A stretch of 55,842 nt of DNA, from assembly GCA_964588665.1 (NCBI GenBank), contig CAZPQQ010000014.1, positions 1 through 55,842 on the forward strand, given 5' to 3'. The notes below the pieces were generated by a model, which saw only the letters and a program-made list of their open reading frames with translations, made no database searches and had not been told where the DNA came from. The position numbers and the translations under genes were made by a program. Position 1 is the stretch's first letter. Each line of letters begins with the position of its first letter. This document shows positions 16,401-24,184 of the stretch, piece by piece. This DNA is from UBA2160 sp964588665. Its GTDB lineage: Bacteria > Chloroflexota > Dehalococcoidia > Lucifugimonadales > UBA1123.

Positions 16401-17765
16401 TCAGCCCGCCTGCCACTCGGTTCCGCTTGGGGTGTCTTCCAACGTGATCCCCGCTTCGATCAGTCGGTCGCGTATCGAATCGGCCAGGTCGAACTGTTTG
16501 GCGGCCCTGAGCTCGGAGCGCAGGTCAACCAGCATCTGGATGAACGGCCCTGCATCGGAGCTTCCGCCGGACTCATCTTCCGTAAGCGTGAGCCCCAGCA
16601 CCCCGCTCAACTCCTTCAGCGTGGTCTGAGCGCCGCTCACGTCGGACCCGTCTTCCTTGCCGCGATTGATGCCACGGGCCATGTCGAACAGCGCCGCCAA
16701 CGCTCTGGGAGTGTTGAGGTCATCGTCCATCGCGGCCACGAAGCGTTCTTGGAACGGCTCTGGGTTGAATGTACCGTCGATGGCCGGACTCTGCGCCGGC
16801 CGAAGCGCGTTCCTGAGTCGATCCAACGCCCGCTCCTGGCTGGCGACGTTCTCGTCGCTGTACGACAGCGGAGACCTGTAATGGGAGCTCATGAAGAAGA
16901 GCCTGATGGCGTCCGGCGAGAACATCTTGAGCGCTTCAGAAACAGAGATGATGTTGCCCAACGATTTGCTCATCTTGTCGTCGCCGAGTCTGAGCATGCC
17001 GTTGTGCAGCCAGAACCGTGCGAACGGCATGGTGTCGGTTGCCGACTCCGACTGAGCTATCTCGTTTTCGTGATGTGGGAAGACCAAGTCTTGCCCGCCG
17101 CCGTGGATGTCGATGGTTTCGCCGAGGTACTTGATCGACATAGCGCTGCACTCGATGTGCCACCCAGGACGGCCCTGTCCCCACGGGCTGCTCCAAGCAG
17201 GTTCGCCGGGTTTGTACGACTTCCAGAGCGCGAAGTCCATGACGTCTTCTTTGCGCTCGTCTATCTCGACCCTGGCCCCGGCCTGCATGGAGTCCAGGTC
17301 CCGGTGGCTCAGCTTGCCGTAGTCGTCGTCCCGCCTGACCCTGAAGTAAACGTCTCCGTCCACCGCGTACGCGTATTCCTTGTCGACCAGTTTCTCGATG
17401 ATCTCGATGATCGCGTCGATTTCTGCGGTAGCCTGCGGGTAGATGTGCGCTCTCTCGACGTTGAGAGCGTCCATTTCGTCGAGATAGTCGCCGATGTTCG
17501 GTTCCGCCAAGTCGGAAACTTCGACGCCGAGTTCGATGGCGGCGTTAATCATCTTATCGTCGACGTCGGTGAAGTTCTGGATGTGACGGACCTTGAAGCC
17601 GCGATATTCCAGATACCGACGGACGATGTCGAACACCACCGCCGACATTGCGTGGCCGATGTGGGACGCGGCGTAGGGCGTGATTCCGCACACGTACATC
17701 CGCACCTCGCCGTTGGGCGCGGTGAATTCTTCGAGTTTGCTGGAGAGGGTGTTGTAGAGTTTCAT
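16401..17765 (-). CDS. cysS: Cysteinyl-tRNA synthetase
   Basis: A class I aminoacyl-tRNA synthetase that charges tRNA-Cys. The 454-residue protein shows the HIGH motif in AASHIGHAMSAVVFD, the zinc-binding Cys in MYVCGITPY, GWHIECSAMS, HGGGQDLVFPHHENEIAQSE and the KMSKS loop (DDKMSKSLGN). The C-terminal anticodon-stem region ends in a normal IRDRLIEAGITLEDTPSGT. Its ATG overlaps the ispF stop by four bases; the order PIN/TRAM-ispD-ispF-cysS recurs in several bacterial phyla. Confidence 0.96.
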   Translation of the reverse strand: MKLYNTLSSKLEEFTAPNGEVRMYVCGITPYAASHIGHAMSAVVFDIVRRYLEYRGFKVRHIQNFTDVDDKMINAAIELGVEVSDLAEPNIGDYLDEMDALNVERAHIYPQATAEIDAIIEIIEKLVDKEYAYAVDGDVYFRVRRDDDYGKLSHRDLDSMQAGARVEIDERKEDVMDFALWKSYKPGEPAWSSPWGQGRPGWHIECSAMSIKYLGETIDIHGGGQDLVFPHHENEIAQSESATDTMPFARFWLHNGMLRLGDDKMSKSLGNIISVSEALKMFSPDAIRLFFMSSHYRSPLSYSDENVASQERALDRLRNALRPAQSPAIDGTFNPEPFQERFVAAMDDDLNTPRALAALFDMARGINRGKEDGSDVSGAQTTLKELSGVLGLTLTEDESGGSSDAGPFIQMLVDLRSELRAAKQFDLADSIRDRLIEAGITLEDTPSGTEWQAG

Positions 17766-18244
17766 CGTATGTTGGACAGGGTTGCCACGGCCATGCTAGC
17801 GATTCCCTCGCCTCGTCCCGTGAAACCGAGTCCGTCAGTCGTCGTGGCTTTGACGTTGACCGACTCCGTTGTCGTCCGGAGGGCGTCGGCTAGTGAAGAT
17901 TCGATGTCCGCTACGTGCTGGCGGAGGATCGGGCGTTCGGCGATTATTGTAGCATCAACGTATTCCACTCGCCAATTGGCCTCGGCTATGATGGCGACCG
18001 TGCGAGTCAGCAGCCCGACGCTCACCGCGCCCTCGTACTGTCGGTCGTCTGACGGGAAGTGGAGGCCTATGTCGCCCAGTCCCGCAGCCCCCAACATGGC
18101 GTCGATCACCGCGTGCGTCAGGACATCGCCGTCGCTGTGCCCGGCCAAGCCTCTGTCATGCGGAATGGTCACGCCTCCGAGCACCAGGTCTCGGCCATCG
18201 ACAAGTGGGTGCACGTCGACGCCCAGGCCGAATCGGGTCGTCAC
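17762..18244 (-). CDS. ispF: 2-C-methyl-D-erythritol 2,4-cyclodiphosphate synthase
   Basis: The fifth enzyme of the MEP isoprenoid pathway, converting CDP-ME 2-phosphate to MEcPP and CMP. The 160-residue length is typical. Metal-binding signatures are GVDVHPL and AGHSDGDVLTHAV, with GDIGLHFPSDD, the E in IIAERP and the C-terminal ATTTDGLGFTGRGEGI. The start is GTG 18244, overlapping the ispD stop by four bases (GTGA); the longer upstream frame is only the shadow of ispD. Translationally coupled on both sides. Confidence 0.95.
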   Translation of the reverse strand: MTTRFGLGVDVHPLVDGRDLVLGGVTIPHDRGLAGHSDGDVLTHAVIDAMLGAAGLGDIGLHFPSDDRQYEGAVSVGLLTRTVAIIAEANWRVEYVDATIIAERPILRQHVADIESSLADALRTTTESVNVKATTTDGLGFTGRGEGIASMAVATLSNIR

Positions 18245-18975
18245 AGGACACCAGGCGCGCCGGCTTCGCTTCGAGCCGAGAGGATGCTTTCTGCCAGGGC
18301 GACGTCGTCGCGGGTCGTCACTTTCAGGTTCTCGTACTCCCCCGGAAATAGCTTTACCGGCACGCCGAGGGCTTCGACGATCGACGCGTCGTCGGTGACG
18401 TCCTCGGATATGCGTTCGTGGGCGTCTCGGAGCAACTCGGATCGGAACGCCTGCGGGGTTTGGGCGGCCCACAGCGTCCGCCTGTCGGGCGTTTCGTTCA
18501 CGATCATGTCGGGCCCGGTCATCTTGATGGTGTCCTTTACCGGTACGGCAGCCGAAGCGGCGCCAGTCTCGGCGACCGCGTCAAGCGCTCGGAAGATCAG
18601 GCTTTGGTCGACGAACGGCCGAGCGCCGTCGTGGACGATGACGACATCACACTCGCGCAAAGCCCGAAGGCCATTCGCCACCGAGTCCTGTCGTCGGACG
18701 CCGCCCCGCACTACGGTTTCGATTTTCGTCAAGCGGCGCTCACGCACCAGAGTCTCGCCCCATTCGATTGCGCTGTCTGACAGGACCAAGACGACGCCAT
18801 GGATATCAGCAGAGGCTTCGAATGCGTTGAGGCAATGCAGGATGAGCGGCATGCCGCCCAAAGGCATGAATACTTTGTCCATGCCGTCCATCCGGCGACT
18901 GTCGCCAGCCGCCACAACAATAACCCCCACCGTCGGGTGGGGGTCTCGAATATCGCTGCCGGTCGTTCCTGACAA
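18241..18975 (-). CDS. ispD: 2-C-methyl-D-erythritol 4-phosphate cytidylyltransferase
   Basis: Third step of the MEP pathway: MEP plus CTP gives CDP-ME. The 244-residue protein has the nucleotide loop VVAAGDSRRMDGMDKVFMPL, GGVRRQDSVANGL, the VIVHDGARPFV signature, PVKDTIK and LWAAQTPQAFRSELL. The loop residue after GDS differs slightly from the usual AAGxGxRM(G) but the key Arg and Lys are kept. It lies 3 bp after the PIN/TRAM gene and overlaps ispF. Confidence 0.94.
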   Translation of the reverse strand: MSGTTGSDIRDPHPTVGVIVVAAGDSRRMDGMDKVFMPLGGMPLILHCLNAFEASADIHGVVLVLSDSAIEWGETLVRERRLTKIETVVRGGVRRQDSVANGLRALRECDVVIVHDGARPFVDQSLIFRALDAVAETGAASAAVPVKDTIKMTGPDMIVNETPDRRTLWAAQTPQAFRSELLRDAHERISEDVTDDASIVEALGVPVKLFPGEYENLKVTTRDDVALAESILSARSEAGAPGVL

Positions 18976-18978
18976 TTA

Positions 18979-20037
18979 CTAGCTCCGCCTCGGTTGTGCG
19001 AAGATTATACAGCCCGCAGCGGTCTGAAGCACTCGCGTGATCGTGACGTCCGCGTCTCGATCGAGGTAGCCGATTCCGGACTCGACCACCACCATGGTCC
19101 CGTCTTCCAAAAAGCCGACGCCTTGCCCGGGTTCCTTGCCCTCCTGAATGATCTTCAGCGTCATACCCTCGCCGGGCATTACCGCGGGCCTCACCGAGTT
19201 CGCAAGCTCGTTCACGTTCAGTACGTTCACGCCTTCGATCTGGGCGACGCGGTTCAGATTGTAGTCCGTGGTAAGGATGGAGGCGTGCAAGCTCTTAGCC
19301 AACTCGACGAGCTTTCGATCGACCTCCATGCCGTTTTGATAGTCGACGTCGATGACCTCGGTCCGGACACGACCTTCTTTTCGAAGTTCGTTCAGCATTT
19401 CGAGACCGCGTCTGCCGCGGTTGCGACGAAGCGAGTCCGTCGAGTCGGCCACATGCCGCAACTCATCAAGAATGAACCGTGGGATCATCAGCGTGCCCTG
19501 AAGGAAGCCGGCGGCCGATATCCCGGAGATCCGGCCGTCGATTATCGCGCTCGTATCGACCAAAACGTTAATCTGGTCCTGACCATTGTTGGCGACGCCG
19601 TTGGTCACAGGATGATCGGAATCGTTCAAGAGGTTTCGGAAAATGTCCCGGCGGGGCGCCAGCATAACCATGCCGCCCAGGTAAGCGAGGAAGATGCTCA
19701 ACGCGATCGGTATGGCGGCGCCTGCCCAACCAGGCGTTCGGGCCACGGGAATCGAGACGAGCAAGGCAATCACCAGGCCCAGCAGCAGCCCAACAAGACC
19801 TGAGAGCAATCTGGAGGTTGGGATGGCTCGCATTTGCTCTGATAACCGCCGAGCAGCGCGGCCTGCGACACGGGGCGTTGCGACCAGTCCGATGACAGCG
19901 CCACTCGAGGCCAGTCCGAGCACCAGTGGAACGTAGTACTCAGGGCCCCAAACATCGGCTATGTACTCGCCGAGTCCCCACCCACCCGTTGCGAGCAACG
20001 CGCCTCCCAGGAGGCGTGGCATAACATCCGCGACCAT
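18979..20037 (-). CDS. Membrane-anchored PIN/TRAM-domain protein (YacL family)
   Basis: A 352-residue protein. The N-terminal third has about four membrane segments (for example LLGGALLATGGWGLGEYIAD, YVPLVLGLASSGAVIGLVAT, LLSGLVGLLLGLVIALLVSI, IALSIFLAYLGGMVMLA). A PIN nuclease domain follows at about 160-280, with acidic residues in VLVDTSAIIDGRISG, LDELRHVADS and ASILTTDYNLNRVA. A TRAM-like RNA-binding domain is at about 290-345 (GQGVGFLEDGTMVVVESG). The combination is the YacL type, common in Gram-positives and Chloroflexota, and its RNA target is unknown. First gene of the ispD-ispF-cysS operon, behind a promoter and a leader hairpin. Confidence 0.9.
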   Translation of the reverse strand: MVADVMPRLLGGALLATGGWGLGEYIADVWGPEYYVPLVLGLASSGAVIGLVATPRVAGRAARRLSEQMRAIPTSRLLSGLVGLLLGLVIALLVSIPVARTPGWAGAAIPIALSIFLAYLGGMVMLAPRRDIFRNLLNDSDHPVTNGVANNGQDQINVLVDTSAIIDGRISGISAAGFLQGTLMIPRFILDELRHVADSTDSLRRNRGRRGLEMLNELRKEGRVRTEVIDVDYQNGMEVDRKLVELAKSLHASILTTDYNLNRVAQIEGVNVLNVNELANSVRPAVMPGEGMTLKIIQEGKEPGQGVGFLEDGTMVVVESGIGYLDRDADVTITRVLQTAAGCIIFAQPRRS

Positions 20038-20068
20038 TCCCTGTACCCGTCCTTCACTTCCGCGGGGC

Positions 20069-20102
20069 GATATTGAGCATGCGCCTGGCTTTGCTCAATA
20101 TC
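20069..20102 (-). promoter_or_regulatory. Leader hairpin of the PIN/TRAM-isp-cysS operon
   Basis: GATATTGAGCA (20069-20079) and TGCTCAATATC (20092-20102) form a perfect 11-bp inverted repeat with a 12-nt loop, inside the predicted 135-nt leader. No U-tract follows, so it is not a simple terminator; it could be an RNA structure or an operator. Confidence 0.5.
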
Positions 20103-20179
20103 CATGCCTCACCGCGAAGTTGAGTCGCGCAATCAATGAGGTAATTGACAGCTAGAAATGCTACCATTCCGTTGGCTTC

Positions 20180-20208
20180 AGAATATCATCCCGCCTATTA
20201 AGTGTCTA
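20180..20208 (-). promoter_or_regulatory. Promoter for the PIN/TRAM-ispD-ispF-cysS operon
   Basis: On the minus strand: TAGACA (20208-20203), a 17-bp spacer, then TATTCT (20185-20180). The start would be near 20173. The rest of the 20038-20348 gap holds no gene. Confidence 0.5.
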
Positions 20209-20348
20209 TAGCGTCAAGGCTCTCGACGCTCTGATTCAACACACGCATCGAGTCTCGAAATCATAGGTCGTGGATTGGCGCCGGATTCATCTTGACGGTG
20301 CATGGCGCCGAAGGCCTTTGAGCTTCGATGGGCGGCGGTTGAGATGTC

Positions 20349-21498
20349 ATGATGCTCCGTTGGCTGAAAAGGGCAACACTTGGCCTGCTGGCCATCGCGG
20401 CGCTGGCCGCGTTGCTGACGGCGGTCACGCCCCAGGGCCGAAACGGCGTGCGCACGGCCCTGTTCCTTCCACAGATCTTGCCGACGTTCCCTGTCAAACC
20501 GCAGGAGTGGTTCACGGATGAGCCTCTGCGCGAAGAGGCTCGCCTATCCGCTTGCCGCGGGCGATGGCGTCGCCGACATATATCGCCCGGCTTCCGGCGG
20601 CAGGCATCCGGCAGTCCTGCTGTTTCTCGGCGTCAACCCCGCTGGCAGGGACGACTCCCGCGTGGTCGGGCTGGCGGAGGGTCTCGCACGCGCAGGCGTT
20701 GTCGTGATGATCCCGTGGTCCGACATGATGACGCAGAAACGGGTCTCCGCGGAGAAGATCGACAATCTGGTCCGCGCCTTCCAGTATCTCGTCGGATTGG
20801 ACGTCGTCGACCACGAGAAGGCCGGCATGGGCGGGTTCTGCGTCGGTGCGTCGTTTTCAACCGTGGCCGCCCAGGATCCCCGCATCCGCGACCACGTGCG
20901 TTTCGTGAATTTCTTCGGCGGCTACTACGATGCCCGCGACCTCGTGGCGTCGGTGGTGTCGTCGACTCGGTTTGGGGACGGGATCGAGGAGGCCTGGGCG
21001 CCGGACAAGCTGAGCATCGAGGTTGTCTACACCCACCTGGTGGAAGGTGTGAGCGATCTCGCCGAGCGGAAATTGCTGTACCGCGTCTTCGTTTTGCGGG
21101 ACGCAGTTCTCGACGATGCAGTGGTAACCGGATTATCTTCGGAGGCACGCGTGGTCTTCGAACTGCTGTCGGGGGTTGAACTTGCTCGGGCCAACGAGCT
21201 CATCGACGCGTTGCCGCAAAGGGTGCTCGACGCGCTCGACGCCATCTCTCCCAAGACCCGGATCGACCAACTCAACGCGCGCGTGCCCATAATGTACGAC
21301 CGGGAGGACGATCTTGTGTCGTCCGAGGAGTCGCGCAGACTCGCGGCGGCCCTCGCCGATCGCGGCGGCGTGTACCACACCGAGTTCTCTTTGTTTCAGC
21401 ACGTCGATCCGACGCGGTCGGTCAGCCTGCCTGTCTATGCCAAAGAGCTGCTCAAGTTGTACCTACACATGTACCACGTTCTGAAGGAGCTTTCGTGA
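20349..21498 (+). pseudogene. Membrane-anchored alpha/beta hydrolase, dienelactone-hydrolase-like, frameshifted
   Basis: Two overlapping frames make one gene. The first (from ATG 20349) gives a signal-anchor, LKRATLGLLAIAALAALLTA, and continues to about DEPLREEARL near 20540. The second resumes as RLAYPLAAGDGVADIYRPAS and runs to 21498, with HPAVLLFLGVNPAGRD, the nucleophile-type elbow GGFCVGAS (Cys, as in dienelactone hydrolase) and a final Asp/His region (YDREDDLVSSEES, FSLFQHVDP). One base gained or lost near 20530-20545 explains both. The downstream frame alone could start at ATG 20518 but would lack the membrane anchor. It may be a real frameshift or a sequence error. Substrate unknown. 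Confidence 0.65.
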
Positions 21499-21652
21499 CC
21501 CCGGACGCCCCAGAGTTTCAAAATCTGAAATGGGACGACACTCTCGATTTGCGAACGGATGTGCAGCTGCGCTCGACCGGAACATGCGTTGGGCTGATAC
21601 GCTCCCAGCCTTATACCGTAGCCAAACGGCAGTCCAAGGGAGAAGGCGACAC

Positions 21653-22057
21653 ATGCAAATAGAGTTCCACGACAAGGTCGCGTTGGTTTATGTCAAGGAC
21701 GAAAAAGTCCTCGTGGCTCTGAACCGCGGGAACGACACCTGGTTTCTGCCGGGAGGCCACCGCGAGGCACGGGAGACTGATGAGCAAACGCTGATTCGAG
21801 AGATCGAGGAAGAACTGGCCGTGGACATCCATCCCGAGACTGTCAAGCACTTCGACACATTCGAAGCGCAGGCGCATGGGTCGCCGACAGGATCGGTTGC
21901 CAGAGTCGTCTGCCACTTCGCTGCGTTCGACGGAGAGCCCGTCGCGAGTTCAGAGATTGCCGAAATCGCCTTCATATCCTATGCTCCGAGACAGCGAACG
22001 TCAGAGCCAACAAAGCTCGCTCTCGACAAGTTGAAAGAACAAGGGCGCATAGCTTGA
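21653..22057 (+). CDS. Nudix hydrolase
   Basis: A 134-residue nucleoside-diphosphate-X hydrolase. The Nudix box reads GGHREARETDEQTLIREIEE then ELAV, so the catalytic REx2EE acidic residues are intact and only the late Gly of the consensus is Ala. The preceding VLVALNRGNDTWFLPGG is the usual strand before the box. Start ATG 21653 follows GGGAGAAGG; the frame is open upstream but without similarity. The substrate cannot be told from sequence. It stands between the hydrolase and the glyoxalase operon. Confidence 0.88.
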   Translation: MQIEFHDKVALVYVKDEKVLVALNRGNDTWFLPGGHREARETDEQTLIREIEEELAVDIHPETVKHFDTFEAQAHGSPTGSVARVVCHFAAFDGEPVASSEIAEIAFISYAPRQRTSEPTKLALDKLKEQGRIA

Positions 22058-22156
22058 CGCCGCTCGCAAGCCGCCGGCGCCTGATCGTCAGACTACGACA
22101 TGTCGCGACACGCCGTTCATCGCTCGGAGCCAGCCTGAATGACCTGCACGAGGTTG

Positions 22157-22184
22157 TTGGCCACTGTCCTGGATTTGCTATACA
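22157..22184 (+). promoter_or_regulatory. Promoter for the glyoxalase-RidA-HIT operon
   Basis: TTGGCC (22157-22162), a 16-bp spacer, then TATACA (22179-22184). This predicts a leader of about 115 nt before the TTG start at 22306. Confidence 0.45.
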
Positions 22185-22305
22185 CTTGCCGGTGGCGAAA
22201 TCCTGACCAAAACAACCGATGCGCCCGCCTAGGGCCCAGGCAGCGCGCCGATCGGAATATCGATCAACGACCGAATTCGGAATTGCGAATAAAGAGGAGG
22301 CAGAA

Positions 22306-22695
22306 TTGGCATACTCGTTCCATCACGTCCATCTCAAGGCGCCCGACCCAGGGAAGACTGCCGACTGGTACGTCAAAGCGTTCAACTTCGAGATCATCAG
22401 CAACAGTGTTCGCGCCCAGGGCAACCGGTTCATCGGCTGCAAGACCGAAGATGGGATAACCGTTAACATCTCGGGCGCCCGCACCGGCGAGTCCATGGGC
22501 GATGGAGACGGCGATGTCCATTGGGGCCTCGAGCACTTCGGGATCGCTGTCGATGACATGACGGCGGAGATCGCACGGCTGGAGGGTCTCGGCGCCAAAC
22601 TCGTCGAAGGTCCAACCGGCTCGCCCGGCGGGCCGACCATCGCTTTCATCATCGCGCCCGACGACACGCGGATCGAGCTGCTTCAGGTTCCGTAG
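22306..22695 (+). CDS. Glyoxalase/VOC-superfamily protein
   Basis: A 129-residue vicinal-oxygen-chelate protein with the beta-alpha-beta-beta-beta repeats: AYSFHHVHLKAPDPGKTADW, HFGIAVDDMTAEIARLEGLG and a final IIAPDDTRIELLQ. Candidate metal ligands are His in FHHVHLKA, His in LEHFGIAV and Glu in RIELL. The group includes glyoxalase I, dioxygenases and epimerases; which reaction applies cannot be told. The start is TTG 22306, behind AAAGAGGAGG, one of the clearest ribosome-binding sites in the window. Confidence 0.85.
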   Translation: MAYSFHHVHLKAPDPGKTADWYVKAFNFEIISNSVRAQGNRFIGCKTEDGITVNISGARTGESMGDGDGDVHWGLEHFGIAVDDMTAEIARLEGLGAKLVEGPTGSPGGPTIAFIIAPDDTRIELLQVP

Positions 22696-22814
22696 GCGGT
22701 CCAGTACCCGCCGCCCTATTCCGACTACGTCAGGCGTTCTCGGCCGCGAGCGATCACAAACTCGCGCCGGAACGTCTAGTTGCTTCCCGAAGACAGAAAG
22801 CCGAGGAACGAACG

Positions 22815-23198
22815 ATGCCCAGGAGATCGTACTTCCCCAACCCCAATAACAAGCCCGCGGGATACTCGCCGGCGACCAGGGCGGGCAATCTCGTCTTCGT
22901 CTCCGGTCAAGTAGGCGTGGACGCTGACGGAAACCTGGTTGGCGAGGGCGATTGCGGCGCGCAGTCCAGGCAGTGCTTCGCGAACGTCGAGGCCGCCCTG
23001 GCAGCCGCCGGCGCCACGATGTCCGACGTGACGAAAATCACCGCGTTCTTGATCAACGCCGAAGACTACCCCGCCTACGCAGCCGCGCGGTCCGAGAGCT
23101 TTCTCGATGCGGGTCCTGCGAGCAGCACCGTGTTCGTCAAAGGCCTGGTGAGGCCGCAGTTCCTGGTGGAGATCGAAGCCACCGCGGTTCTCCTCTAG
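22815..23198 (+). CDS. ridA: RidA family enamine/imine deaminase
   Basis: A 127-residue protein of the RidA/YjgF/UK114 family, which hydrolyses reactive 2-aminoacrylate and related imines released by PLP enzymes. Seen: AGYSPATRAGNLVFVSGQVG, QSRQCFANVEAALAAAGATM, VTKITAFLINAEDYPAYAA, and the C-terminal GLVRPQFLVEIEATAVL. The conserved Arg of the active site is replaced in context by GLVRPQFLVEIE, where it is retained just before Pro. Trimeric cytosolic enzyme. It lies in a plus-strand run, 12 bp before the HIT gene. Confidence 0.93.
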   Translation: MPRRSYFPNPNNKPAGYSPATRAGNLVFVSGQVGVDADGNLVGEGDCGAQSRQCFANVEAALAAAGATMSDVTKITAFLINAEDYPAYAAARSESFLDAGPASSTVFVKGLVRPQFLVEIEATAVLL

Positions 23199-23210
23199 GG
23201 CCGTCGAACC

Positions 23211-23555
23211 ATGGCGAACGACTGCATCTTCTGCAAGATCAGGGACGGCGAGATCCCAAGCGAGATCCTCCACCGCGACGACTACTGTTTCGCCATCCGC
23301 GACATCGCGCCGGCCGCGCCGACGCACCTGCTGGTTATCCCGCTGGAGCACTTCACGTTCCTGCGAGGCATGACGCCGGAGTTCCACCCGACCCTCGGCG
23401 CGATGTTCACAGCGGCGCGAGACTTGGCGGCAACGGAAGGGATCGTCAGCTCGGGATACAGGTTGACGTTCAACCAGGGCGCCGACGCGGGCCAGGCAGT
23501 CGACCATCTTCACCTGCATGTCCTGGGCGGCAAGCCACTGGGACCGGTCGGATAA
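23211..23555 (+). CDS. hinT: HIT-family nucleotide hydrolase
   Basis: A 114-residue histidine-triad protein that cleaves adenosine phosphoramidates and acyl-AMPs. It begins CIFCKIRDGEIPSEILHRDD, with the two zinc-type cysteines, and shows PAAPTHLLVIPLEH and the HIT motif HLHLHVLGG, with the central His as nucleophile. Length and layout match HinT/PKCI-type proteins. It is 12 bp after ridA and 7 bp before the YqeK-like gene, so the three are co-transcribed. Confidence 0.94.
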   Translation: MANDCIFCKIRDGEIPSEILHRDDYCFAIRDIAPAAPTHLLVIPLEHFTFLRGMTPEFHPTLGAMFTAARDLAATEGIVSSGYRLTFNQGADAGQAVDHLHLHVLGGKPLGPVG

Positions 23556-23562
23556 CGCCACG

Positions 23563-24177
23563 ATGAACGGCCTCCCGGCGAGCATCGAGTCTCGATTGTC
23601 GGAGTTGCCGGAGGGCCTTCGCAGTCACATCGAGCGAGCTCGAACGGTTGGACGGGAGCTCGCTGACCGCCACAACGTCGATGCACAGGCGGTCGACACG
23701 GGCGTCGCGGCTCATGACCTCGCCCGCGCTCTGGACGACGAACAACTACTGCACGAGGCGCGTCGCTGCAGACTCGACGTCACCCCTCTGGAGAGCAGCG
23801 CCCCAATCCTCCTCCATGGGCCCATAGCCGCCGAGTGGCTGTCGCGCGAATGTGAGCCTGCCGACTCCAGGGTGCTCGACGCGGTGCGATGGCACACCAC
23901 CGGCTGTCCTGGGATGGACGATGTCGCCAAAGCAGTGTTCCTCGCCGACAAGCTCGATCCCCAAAAAGTGGAGGCGTATCCGTATCTCGTGAAGGTCGAA
24001 ACTCTGGCCTCCCTCGACATGGACGACGCGATCCTGGAGTACGTGGACCGTGAAATCGAACACCTTCTGAACAACGGCCTCCTCGTACATCCGGCCACCA
24101 TCGACTTGCGAAACGAGCTTCTCATGCGTCCGACCCGCTCGACATCGTCCGGGACAAGCGAGACGGCAGAACAGTGA
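23563..24177 (+). CDS. HD-domain phosphohydrolase, YqeK-like
   Basis: A 204-residue protein with the HD-domain metal ligands in order: H in RAR....DRHN, the HD pair in VAAHDLARAL, H in PILLHGPIAAEWL, H in AVRWHTTG, and D in FLADKLDP. This arrangement and the pre-HD ... RWHTTG ... ADK(L/I)(D/E)P pattern match YqeK, now known in other bacteria as a symmetrical Ap4A hydrolase. Usually yqeK sits next to nadD and rsfS; here it follows a HIT gene, another dinucleotide-polyphosphate-type enzyme. Start is ATG 23563. Confidence 0.8.
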   Translation: MNGLPASIESRLSELPEGLRSHIERARTVGRELADRHNVDAQAVDTGVAAHDLARALDDEQLLHEARRCRLDVTPLESSAPILLHGPIAAEWLSRECEPADSRVLDAVRWHTTGCPGMDDVAKAVFLADKLDPQKVEAYPYLVKVETLASLDMDDAILEYVDREIEHLLNNGLLVHPATIDLRNELLMRPTRSTSSGTSETAEQ

Positions 24178-24184
24178 GTCGACC

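Noticed and set aside
16197..18398. A 733-codon open frame on the plus strand opposite cysS, ispF and ispD.
   Set aside because: It is the antisense shadow of well-recognised GC-rich genes on the minus strand, with no family similarity.
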